Source: an uncultured Flavobacteriales bacterium
GTDB taxonomy: Bacteria > Bacteroidota > Bacteroidia > Flavobacteriales_E > Vicingaceae
NCBI GenBank assembly: GCA_905479325.1
Contig: CAJQLW010000018.1
Coordinates: forward strand, 43,493-107,492
DNA length: 64,000 nucleotides
Direction: 5' to 3'
In this document: positions 57,850 through 64,000 of the stretch, in pieces
Numbering within the stretch: the first letter of the stretch is position 1
How the letters are laid out: every line of letters starts with the position of its first letter
The notes under the pieces: model-generated
The model's database searches: none
What the model was told of the DNA's origin: nothing
Seen by the model: the letters and a program-made list of their open reading frames with translations, nothing else
Made by a program: the position numbers and the translations under genes

Positions 57850-58259
57850 TGCGGCAGTTTATCTTTAAATAAACCATAGAGAAAGGTTCCAAAAGTTGCG
57901 GACACAATAACGATAAGGATTGGAAGAAAACCACTACCCAATAAAACAAACATAGGTCCAGGGCAAGCTCCAGCAAGTGCCCATCCTAATCCAAAAATTG
58001 TACCTCCAACAAGGTATCTTGTTGTTGATTTTGCCTTTGGCTCAATTACAATTTCAGCTCCATAAAAAGATTTTACGTTCAACCGCTTTATCAATTGCAC
58101 AACAATAACACCTAAACCAACAGCAGATCCTATAATTCCGTACATGTGAAATGACTTAAAATGAAACATTTCAACTATTCGATACCAAGAAGCTGCTTCT
58201 GATTTAAACAGGACAATACCAAAAAAAGTACCAATCAAGATAAAAATTAAATGTCTCAT
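57846..58259 (-). CDS. YeeE/YedE-type sulfur transporter, C-terminal half (DUF6691)
   Basis: 137-residue membrane protein with four predicted transmembrane helices and the sulfur-transport signature GTIFGLGWALAGACPGPMF, whose Cys is typical for the YeeE/YedE (TsuA) family. It represents one half of the transporter; the other half is encoded 4 nt upstream. Together they should make a thiosulfate or related sulfur-compound uptake channel. Confidence 0.88.
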   Translation of the reverse strand: MRHLIFILIGTFFGIVLFKSEAASWYRIVEMFHFKSFHMYGIIGSAVGLGVIVVQLIKRLNVKSFYGAEIVIEPKAKSTTRYLVGGTIFGLGWALAGACPGPMFVLLGSGFLPILIVIVSATFGTFLYGLFKDKLPH

Positions 58260-58263
58260 ACTA

Positions 58264-58821
58264 CTAAAATAAAAGTGGAAATATAAAATGAACCATTACC
58301 ATCCCGCCGATAAAAAAACCGACTACCGCTATCAATGAAGGCCGCTGTAAGTTACTTAAACCTGAAATTGCATGACCTGAAGTACAGCCACCTGCATAGC
58401 GAGTTCCAAAACCCACAAGTATGCCTGCGACTACAAGTATTAACCAAGTTTTCCAATCAGACATTGCGGTAGTTGAAAAAAGAGCATCAGGCATATATGC
58501 ACTTCCTGCATCTGCAAAACCAAAACTTTCTAATTGCAGAACTAGATCTGTGTCAATTTCAACCGCTGTATCTGTAGAAAGAAAATTACTGCCAATAAAA
58601 CCGCCTAATATTACCCCAAGAATTACCATTAAATTCCACTGTTGCTTTTTCCAATCAAAATTGAAAAACTCAACTTTATCGCCTGCTCCGCACATCGCGC
58701 ACAATGTTCTTAAATTAGATGACATTCCAAATCGTTTTCCCATCATTAAGAGAAGGAACATTACCAATGTTATTAGCGGGCCTGCAACATACCATGGCCA
58801 TGGTTGATAAAGTGAATCCAT
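58264..58821 (-). CDS. YeeE/YedE-type sulfur transporter, N-terminal half
   Basis: 185 residues from the ATG at 58819-58821 (an upstream in-frame Met at 58881 would add a stretch overlapping a candidate operator). About five transmembrane helices. Cys residues appear in CAMCGAGDK and in the family motif GFGTRYAGGCTSGHAISGL, both expected on the thiosulfate-conducting path. It is followed by its partner half after 4 nt and is part of the Crp/Fnr-linked sulfur module. Confidence 0.88.
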   Translation of the reverse strand: MDSLYQPWPWYVAGPLITLVMFLLLMMGKRFGMSSNLRTLCAMCGAGDKVEFFNFDWKKQQWNLMVILGVILGGFIGSNFLSTDTAVEIDTDLVLQLESFGFADAGSAYMPDALFSTTAMSDWKTWLILVVAGILVGFGTRYAGGCTSGHAISGLSNLQRPSLIAVVGFFIGGMVMVHFIFPLLF

Positions 58822-58860
58822 AGGAAAAATAACAAACAAAAATATGTTTTGTTTAATTAG

Positions 58861-58874
58861 GTAACGAAGTTTAC
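58861..58874 (-). promoter_or_regulatory. Candidate Crp/Fnr operator upstream of the YeeE/YedE pair
   Basis: GTAACGAAGTTTAC on the + strand fits GTAAC-N4-GTTAC with one mismatch. It lies 39 nt before the start codon, 16 nt from a TATTTTTG -7-like box. A perfect version stands at almost the same distance before the TauE/SafE gene. Confidence 0.5.
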
Positions 58875-59030
58875 ACAGCAAAAAAACAGTGCATTATTAA
58901 ACGTATAATAAAATGAATGTAATTCAAAACTACTTTCATTGAACCGCTATTAAACAACTTGAATGAGACTAGAAACTCAATAACGTTGTAAGTGCCTTGA
59001 TACACTAACTTCTTTTGGGGTTTAATACTG

Positions 59031-59595
59031 ATATGGCTGATTGTTTGGGGACTTGAAATTCTATTTCCTTGGCGAAAAAATCAAGCAGTTCTCAGAATAG
59101 ATTTTTGGTTAGATGCATTTTACATGTTCTTCATTTTTAAATTTTTGTAATATTTATAAGGTGCACTACTCGGTAAAAGAAAAGGGGTTCGCTGCACACT
59201 TACGATATCATTGGGTGGAACACATTATTTACAAGTCACTTAAAACTTTAGCAGTTATGGTAATTGGTGGATTTGAGCCTGAATAGGCCTTCGTAGTGCA
59301 TTTTATTCCAATCGCAATAGGACATTTGAATCATGCAAACATTAAACTTACATATGGCCCTTTGAAGTACATTTTAAATAACCCTGTAATGGATTTACAC
59401 CATCATGCATACGCTTTAAATAAATGTAAATCAGAGGTTAATTACGGAATCAGTCTAAGTATTTGGGATTATCTTTTTAGAACAAATTACATCCCAAATG
59501 AAGATGGTGAAATTAAGTTAGGTTTTGAAGTAGACGAGAACTTTCCTCAAGATTTTGTCGGTCAAAATTTATATGGCCTTTCTAAAAAAGACTAA
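59031..59595 (+). pseudogene. Decayed fatty-acid hydroxylase / sterol desaturase gene
   Basis: Two frames together still read as one protein of the family. Fragment 1 (59031-59147) encodes IWLIVWGLEILFPWRKNQ and FWLDAFYMFF. Fragment 2 (59161-59595) in another frame encodes VHYSVKEKGFAAHLRYHWVE through a TAG stop at 59284-59286, then HFIPIAIGHLNHANIKLTYG to the end. Between them about 60 residues, including the first His box, are missing, and HKVHH is reduced to VHY. The frame after the TAG could be mistaken for a 99-residue gene. The 5' end and the 58875-59030 stretch show nothing recognisable. Confidence 0.85.
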
Positions 59596-60734
59596 ATCGA
59601 ATTCAAATCAAGATTTTCAGAATCAATCATTGTCACCCAACGTTTCATTTTCTTTTGGATAACTCTAAAGTGGTGCTTATCTTCTTCTGTTATCAACGTA
59701 ATTGCTTTACCTGCATTTTCCGCTCTACCAGTTCTGCCGATTCTATGAACAAAGTCTTTCGGAGAGCGCGGTAACTCGTAATTAATAACATAAGGTAAAA
59801 ACTCAATATCGATTCCTCTTGAAAGTAAATCAGTTGCCACTAATACCCTTAACGCACCAGACTTAAAATCAGCCAGAGCTTGCTTTCGTTTACCTTGGCT
59901 TTTTTTAGAATGCATAGCCTCGGCTTCAACTCCATTTTTCCTTAATTTGTCGGCAACTAGGTCAGCTTGATATGTAGATGAAGTAAAAACTAAAACTTGT
60001 TGCCAATCCTCTTTTAATATGAGGTAACGAAGTAAAGGTCCTTTCTTCTCAGGTTTAACAAAATATCCAGTCTGTTCAATTAAACTTAAATCCTCTGTTT
60101 CAACTTTAATCTCAATTACAGATGGATTGCTTAAAATGAGTTTCTCCATTTTTTGTACCTCGGGACTTAGTGTTGCTGAAAAAAGCAAGTTCTGTCTACG
60201 AATTGGAAGCAGTTTGAAAATTTCATCTACTTCTTTCTTAAATCCAAGGTTTAAAATCTTATCCGCTTCATCCAGAATCAAGCAGGAAACACTTGAAAAA
60301 TGCACTGCATTTGATCGAACAAGATCCAGCAGTCTACCTGGAGTCGCAATTAAAACATTGACTCCACTTAGTGCTTTCATTTGAGGATTAATCGAAGCTC
60401 CACCGTACACAGCCTGAGATTTAAAAGGAAATGAAACACCTCTCCCAAAGACCTGAAATACATCGTTGATTTGAATTGCTAGCTCTCGGGTTGGAACCAA
60501 AACCAACACATCTATATGCCTGTTTTTTTCAGCTCGATTTTTCTCAAGATTCATCAAAACAGGCAGAACAAATGCAGCTGTTTTTCCAGACCCTGTTGGT
60601 GCAACTCCTAAAATATCTTTCCCATCTAAAATCTGAGGAATGGCCTGTTTCTGTATGGGGAACGGTTTTAGATACTTTTCATTATTTAAAATGGCAATTA
60701 TTTTATTCGATAGCCCTAATTCTGAAAAACTCAT
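59592..60734 (-). CDS. DEAD-box RNA helicase (RhlE-like)
   Basis: 380-residue ATP-dependent RNA helicase core without long extensions. Motifs: Q motif PFPIQKQAIP, Walker A APTGSGKT (Lys51), PTRELA, DEAD (LILDEADKIL), SAT, and HRIGRTGRAENAGKA. It likely helps RNA folding or ribosome assembly. It overlaps the end of the hydroxylase remnant by 4 nt and splits the sulfur module, with which it has no obvious functional link. Confidence 0.93.
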   Translation of the reverse strand: MSFSELGLSNKIIAILNNEKYLKPFPIQKQAIPQILDGKDILGVAPTGSGKTAAFVLPVLMNLEKNRAEKNRHIDVLVLVPTRELAIQINDVFQVFGRGVSFPFKSQAVYGGASINPQMKALSGVNVLIATPGRLLDLVRSNAVHFSSVSCLILDEADKILNLGFKKEVDEIFKLLPIRRQNLLFSATLSPEVQKMEKLILSNPSVIEIKVETEDLSLIEQTGYFVKPEKKGPLLRYLILKEDWQQVLVFTSSTYQADLVADKLRKNGVEAEAMHSKKSQGKRKQALADFKSGALRVLVATDLLSRGIDIEFLPYVINYELPRSPKDFVHRIGRTGRAENAGKAITLITEEDKHHFRVIQKKMKRWVTMIDSENLDLNSI

Positions 60735-60773
60735 ACTGTTTTAATTCAATTTTTATTACTTACAAAGCACTAC

Positions 60774-60798
60774 AAAAAAAGGCGAGTAAAACTCGCCT
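60774..60798 (-). terminator. Terminator of the MBL-rhodanese gene
   Basis: Stem AGGCGAGT / ACTCGCCT (60780-60787 and 60791-60798) with a 3-nt loop; a run of seven U follows on the minus strand. Confidence 0.85.
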
Positions 60799-60820
60799 CT
60801 TCATTAGTTTTTTATCAGTA

Positions 60821-62224
60821 CTATAAGCTCTTTGAACAAGTTGTTTCAACAACGCTTACATTCGTGTTTTTTATAGCTGCCATACCGCCTTCAACATTAA
60901 TCACAGAATGATACCATCTTGATTTCAAGATCGAAGAAGCGATAACACTTCGATACCCTCCTGCACAATGAATAAAGAACTTATCTTCTTTTGGAAACTC
61001 AGCCAAATGCTCATTTAAATTGTCCAATGGTGTTAACTCTGCCCCTTCTACATGGGCTGAATCGTACTCGCCTTGTTTTCTCACATCGAAAGTAGGGTAC
61101 TCACAAATAATTTCATTGTATTTCTCAGCAGAAATAGAATCTATAAAGTCTGTTTCTTTGCCTGAAGCAATCCAAGCATTTATGCCGCCTTTTAAATACC
61201 CTAAGGTATTGTCAAATCCTACTCTCGACAATCTAGTTATAACCTCCTCCAATCTTCCCTCAGGTACTACCAGCAATATTGGTTGTTTCACATCGGCAAT
61301 TAATGCACCAACCCAAGGAGCAAAACCACCATCAATACCAATAAAAATAGATCTTGGTATATGCGATTTTACAAATTCATCTTGATTTCTGACATCCAAA
61401 ACGATGGCATTTGTTTCATTCGCAGCAGCTTCAAAAGCATCTGGGGTTAAACCATGCGATCCCCTTGATATAACATCGCTTATATCTTCATACCCCTCTT
61501 TATTCATTTTTACATTGAGCGGAAAATACTGTGGTGGAGCCAATAAACCATCAGTAACCTCGGTTATAAACTCATCCTTCGTCATATCAGCACGCAACGC
61601 ATAGTTCATCTTTTTCTGATTACCTAATGTGTCAACTGTTTCCTTCATCATATTTTTACCACAAGCTGAACCTGCACCATGAGCCGGATAAACAATCAAA
61701 TCATCTGATAGCGGCATTATTTTCGTGCGTAAACTATCAAATAAGATACCTGCTAAGTCCTCTTGGGTTATATCGGCAGCTTTCTGAGCCAAATCGGGTC
61801 TGCCAACATCTCCCAAAAACAACGTATCACCTGTGAATAATGCATGATCCTTACCTTCCTTATCTTTCAGTAAGTAAGTCGTGCTCTCCATGGTGTGACC
61901 AGGTGTATGTAATGCTGTAATTGTTATATCACCTAGTTGAAAAACTTCATTATCAACTGCAATTTTGGCTTCAAACGAAGGGTTAGCGTTAGGTCCATAG
62001 ATTATTTTAGCACCTGTCTTTTTTGCCAATGTTACATGCCCGCTCACGAAATCAGCATGAAAGTGAGTTTCAAAAATATATTTTATTCTTGCTCCATCAT
62101 CTGAAGCTTTATTAATATAATTATCCACTTCTCTTAACGGATCAATTATAGCTACCTCTCCGGCACTCTCAATATAATAAGCTCCTTGAGATAAACACCC
62201 TGTGTATATTTGTTCAATTTTCAT
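60821..62224 (-). CDS. MBL-fold persulfide dioxygenase fused to two rhodanese domains
   Basis: 467 residues. The metallo-beta-lactamase domain has the ETHE1-type metal ligands (THFHADFVSGH: His54, His56, Asp58, His63) and YPAHGAGSACGK; it should oxidise glutathione-like persulfide sulfur. The first rhodanese domain (VLDVRNQDEF) has PEGR in place of the catalytic Cys loop and looks inactive; the second (TFDVRKQGEYDSAH) keeps HCAGGYRS with Cys420. Enzymes of this type detoxify sulfide with rhodaneses. Neighbours include TauE/SafE and YeeE/YedE sulfur permeases. Confidence 0.92.
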   Translation of the reverse strand: MKIEQIYTGCLSQGAYYIESAGEVAIIDPLREVDNYINKASDDGARIKYIFETHFHADFVSGHVTLAKKTGAKIIYGPNANPSFEAKIAVDNEVFQLGDITITALHTPGHTMESTTYLLKDKEGKDHALFTGDTLFLGDVGRPDLAQKAADITQEDLAGILFDSLRTKIMPLSDDLIVYPAHGAGSACGKNMMKETVDTLGNQKKMNYALRADMTKDEFITEVTDGLLAPPQYFPLNVKMNKEGYEDISDVISRGSHGLTPDAFEAAANETNAIVLDVRNQDEFVKSHIPRSIFIGIDGGFAPWVGALIADVKQPILLVVPEGRLEEVITRLSRVGFDNTLGYLKGGINAWIASGKETDFIDSISAEKYNEIICEYPTFDVRKQGEYDSAHVEGAELTPLDNLNEHLAEFPKEDKFFIHCAGGYRSVIASSILKSRWYHSVINVEGGMAAIKNTNVSVVETTCSKSL

Positions 62225-62243
62225 TTTTATAATTTTTAGTTCT

Positions 62244-62259
62244 ACTAAACTCTTTTAGT
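62244..62259 (-). promoter_or_regulatory. Inverted repeat upstream of the MBL-rhodanese gene
   Basis: ACTAAA-N4-TTTAGT, perfect 6-bp arms, 19 nt before the start codon. It differs in core sequence from the GTAAC palindromes; a weak GTTA/TAAC pair overlaps it on the upstream side. Function unknown. Confidence 0.3.
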
Positions 62260-62312
62260 TACAATAACAAAACTCCTTCCATTTGTTCGAGTCGGAAATT
62301 ATGACATGAATA

Positions 62313-63113
62313 CTATAAGACAATTTCTTTCATAAGAATGTACAGAGCCATTACCAATACAAACCAGCCAAAAGCTTTCTTTAGTTTGTTCCCATCTATA
62401 AATTGATTTAGATAAATCCCGAGGAAAATTCCAACTACCGACAGCCCACTGAAGGTTAACAAAAAGCTCCAATCAATGACCATGTTCTCAACATCTCCAA
62501 TAAAACCAATCAATGACTTAATTGCAATTATCAGTAAAGAAGTTGCAACAGCTTTTTTCATTGGCAATTTGGCAAAAATTACCAAAGCTGGAATGATCAA
62601 GAATCCTCCACCTGCGCCAACTATACCTGTTATAACACCTACTCCAAGGCCTTCAACTAGGATTAAAGGATAATTGAATTTCTGGACCTCGTCACTATCT
62701 TCTCCACCTTTTTTCCTTCTAATCATAGATATTGATGCCAAAAACATGATTAATGCGAAGAAGACCATAATCCCTATATTCTTCGTAACTAAAAAATCTC
62801 CAACAGAAAATAACTCCTCTGGTATCGCGGGCACTATGAATTTTCGAGTTACATAAACAGCTATGAAAGCAGGAATTGCGAAAACTATTGCCGTCTTGAA
62901 GTCGACCAACTTTTTTTGAATATTTCGAATCGCACCAACAGCAGCTGTCACACCAACAACAAATAAAGAATAAGCTGTAGCTAGAACAGGGTCGATTAAC
63001 AGCAAATACACAAATATCGGAACTGTAAGTATTGACCCTCCTCCGCCAATAAGACCAAGAACAACACCAATTAAAATTGCACCAACGTAACCCAATAATA
63101 CTGTTATATCCAT
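62313..63113 (-). CDS. TauE/SafE family sulfite/sulfonate permease
   Basis: 266-residue inner-membrane protein with about eight transmembrane helices in two repeats, each beginning with a Gly-rich turn (GLIGGGGSILTVPIFVYL and GIVGAGGGFLIIPALVIF). Family members export sulfite or sulfonates. It is placed between the Crp/Fnr gene and the MBL-rhodanese gene, consistent with disposal of sulfite made by persulfide oxidation. A perfect palindromic operator and a TAGCTTTG -7 box precede it. Confidence 0.92.
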   Translation of the reverse strand: MDITVLLGYVGAILIGVVLGLIGGGGSILTVPIFVYLLLIDPVLATAYSLFVVGVTAAVGAIRNIQKKLVDFKTAIVFAIPAFIAVYVTRKFIVPAIPEELFSVGDFLVTKNIGIMVFFALIMFLASISMIRRKKGGEDSDEVQKFNYPLILVEGLGVGVITGIVGAGGGFLIIPALVIFAKLPMKKAVATSLLIIAIKSLIGFIGDVENMVIDWSFLLTFSGLSVVGIFLGIYLNQFIDGNKLKKAFGWFVLVMALYILMKEIVL

Positions 63114-63121
63114 AATATCGG

Positions 63122-63129
63122 CAAAGCTA
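63122..63129 (-). promoter_or_regulatory. -7 box upstream of the TauE/SafE gene
   Basis: TAGCTTTG on the minus strand, 8 nt before the start codon and 22 nt after the palindromic operator. This geometry puts the operator centre near -41, where class II Crp/Fnr activators bind. The mRNA would have a very short leader. Confidence 0.55.
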
Positions 63130-63151
63130 ATCTTACTTTATTCAAATTGAA

Positions 63152-63165
63152 GTAACATCTGTTAC
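63152..63165 (-). promoter_or_regulatory. Candidate Crp/Fnr operator upstream of the TauE/SafE gene
   Basis: GTAACATCTGTTAC, perfect GTAACA-N2-TGTTAC arms. It sits 38 nt before the TauE/SafE start codon and overlaps the stop codon of the Crp/Fnr gene, which is the likely regulator. Confidence 0.6.
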
Positions 63166-63788
63166 AGATCTAAAATTTTTATTCTGTTTCTATGCAACTC
63201 AATTCGCTTCGTTTTTTCTAATTTCTTTAAAAGTCTTGAAACTACAACCCTTGACGTGTTCAATTCGCTTGCTATTTCTTGATGAGTTTGTTCGATTATA
63301 AAGCTATTATTTACCTCTGACTTCTCTATTAGGAAAGCGATAAGTCGCTCATCCATATTAAGGAACGCTATCTTATCAATTGTTTCTAGGAGTTCAGAAA
63401 ATCGCTGATTGTAACTATCAAAAACAAAATTTCTCCAACTACGGTATTTCTCAGACCATTCTTCCATTTTTACGATTGGAATAAACAGAATGACCGTTTT
63501 AGTTTCAGCTATTGCCCTTATTTCACTTTTCGAATTGTGAATACAACAATTTAATGTCATGGCACAAGATTCCCCTTTTTCAAGAAAGTACAATAACAAT
63601 TCGTCCCCATCCTCGTCTTCTCGTAGTACTTTTACTGCGCCCGAGACTAATAGCGGTATAGATCGAATTACGCTCCCGATTTCCATGATCACATCGCCAA
63701 TTTCAAATTCCTTCTTAGTAGCAAGCTGTTCAATTTCTACTAATAATTCAGGCTCGAAAATAGCCTCATAGTCTTTTAGTTCTATCAT
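63162..63788 (-). CDS. Crp/Fnr family transcriptional regulator
   Basis: 208 residues: an N-terminal cNMP-binding-type beta-barrel (about 12-110) and a C-terminal Crp-type winged helix (HQEIASELNTSRVVVSRLLKKLEK). Three cysteines, Cys75, Cys81 and Cys82 (ESCAMTLNCC), lie in the effector domain and could sense redox or sulfur species; no N-terminal Fe-S Cys cluster is present. It stands just upstream of the sulfur genes and is the obvious candidate for their control. It follows the rRNA terminator on the same strand. Confidence 0.9.
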   Translation of the reverse strand: MIELKDYEAIFEPELLVEIEQLATKKEFEIGDVIMEIGSVIRSIPLLVSGAVKVLREDEDGDELLLYFLEKGESCAMTLNCCIHNSKSEIRAIAETKTVILFIPIVKMEEWSEKYRSWRNFVFDSYNQRFSELLETIDKIAFLNMDERLIAFLIEKSEVNNSFIIEQTHQEIASELNTSRVVVSRLLKKLEKTKRIELHRNRIKILDL

Positions 63789-63873
63789 TAATCTACTATT
63801 AATACAACCTAAAGGTATCCATTAATGCTTTACTGACGCAGTCTTAAATACGAATTATTCACTATTTTTTTTC

Positions 63874-63912
63874 ATAAAAAAAGCCCCTATTAAATAAATA
63901 ATAGGGGCTTTT
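63874..63912 (-). terminator. Terminator of the rRNA operon
   Basis: Stem AAGCCCCTAT (63881-63890) / ATAGGGGCTT (63901-63910) with a 10-nt loop. On the minus strand a U-rich run follows. It lies 8 nt beyond the 3' end of 5S rRNA. Confidence 0.85.
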
Positions 63913-63920
63913 AAAAAAAA

Positions 63921-64000
63921 TGGCGATGACATACTCTCCCGATTTCTCAGTACCATCTGCGCTATCGAGCTTAACTTCTCTGTTCGGTATGGGAAGAGGT
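63921..64000 (-). rRNA. rrf: 5S ribosomal RNA, 3' part (cut by the window end)
   Basis: Reading the minus strand, the sequence begins ACCTCTTCCCATACCGAACA and continues through GAAGTTAAGCTCGATAGCGC to end GTCATCGCCA, matching the central loop and 3' half of bacterial 5S rRNA. The 5' part lies outside the window; the remaining rRNA genes should follow beyond 64000. Confidence 0.93.

Noticed and set aside
58421..58807. 128-codon open frame on the + strand opposite the YeeE/YedE gene
   Set aside because: Antisense to a well-supported membrane protein gene, with no promoter-like sequence and no family resemblance.
59296..59595. Independent 99-residue gene
   Set aside because: The same frame continues upstream through a TAG stop and matches the C-terminal part of fatty-acid hydroxylases, so it is the tail of a pseudogene.
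62257..62277. Third GTAAC-type operator before the MBL-rhodanese gene
   Set aside because: Only a single half-site (ATAAC) falls at the expected distance; the other half does not match.

Overview
The window is a stretch of an AT-rich Bacteroidota chromosome, most likely a marine-type member of the Flavobacteriia. Five things support this: promoters of the TTG-N18-20-TAnnTTTG type, an absence of Shine-Dalgarno sites, type IX secretion (T9SS) sorting domains, a fused SecDF, and a type III glutamine synthetase. The genus cannot be fixed from sequence alone. There is no sign of phage, insertion sequences, CRISPR arrays or plasmid genes; this is mostly housekeeping DNA with a few accessory modules.

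Layout. 1-5 kb (+): an exported GH30 glycoside hydrolase and a very large GH94-like protein, probably for beta-glucan breakdown. 5-18.5 kb (-): the classical transcription/translation block, read from right to left as tRNA-Thr(TGT), tRNA-Tyr, tRNA-Gly, tRNA-Thr(GGT), tuf, tRNA-Trp, secE, nusG, rplK, rplA, rplJ, rplL, rpoB, rpoC and a DUF3467 gene, with a bacteroidetal promoter and a 5'-terminal hairpin at its head and an intrinsic terminator at its end. 18.6-25.5 kb (-): hpf, xerC, rpsU, an acyl-CoA dehydrogenase, apt, a helix-hairpin-helix protein, a lipoprotein and an unusual sodium:alanine symporter. 25.5-33 kb (-): a tightly packed run containing purM, prfA, pyrF, a YwqK-type repeat protein, DUF2851, a PspC-like protein, a K+ channel and an RmlD-like reductase. 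33-42 kb (-): a PorE-like envelope protein, glnN, a Na+/Ca2+ exchanger, tatA and secDF. 42-57.3 kb: mixed strands, with a T9SS cargo protein, a retropepsin-like protease, mdh, an ECF sigma factor with a putative membrane partner, phosphohexomutase, mltG, trmD, rplS, a GlcD-like oxidase, a DPP-IV-type peptidase and a POT peptide transporter.

57.8-63.8 kb holds a sulfur module on the minus strand: a Crp/Fnr regulator, a TauE/SafE permease, an MBL-rhodanese persulfide enzyme and a split YeeE/YedE sulfur transporter. It is interrupted by a DEAD-box helicase and by the decayed remains of a fatty-acid hydroxylase gene. Two of its genes carry a GTAAC-N4-GTTAC-type palindrome at almost the same distance (38 and 39 nt) from the start codon, so the local Crp/Fnr protein is the natural candidate regulator. 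The window ends inside a 5S rRNA gene, the tail of an rRNA operon.

The most interesting points are: the ECF sigma / membrane-anchored CHU_C-domain pair, which could couple secretion status to transcription; the candidate Crp/Fnr operator pair; the perfect 20-bp hairpin in the rplL-rpoB gap; intrinsic terminators placed right against the start codon of the next gene (xerC, purM, retropepsin); and the disrupted hydroxylase that can be reconstructed across two frames.
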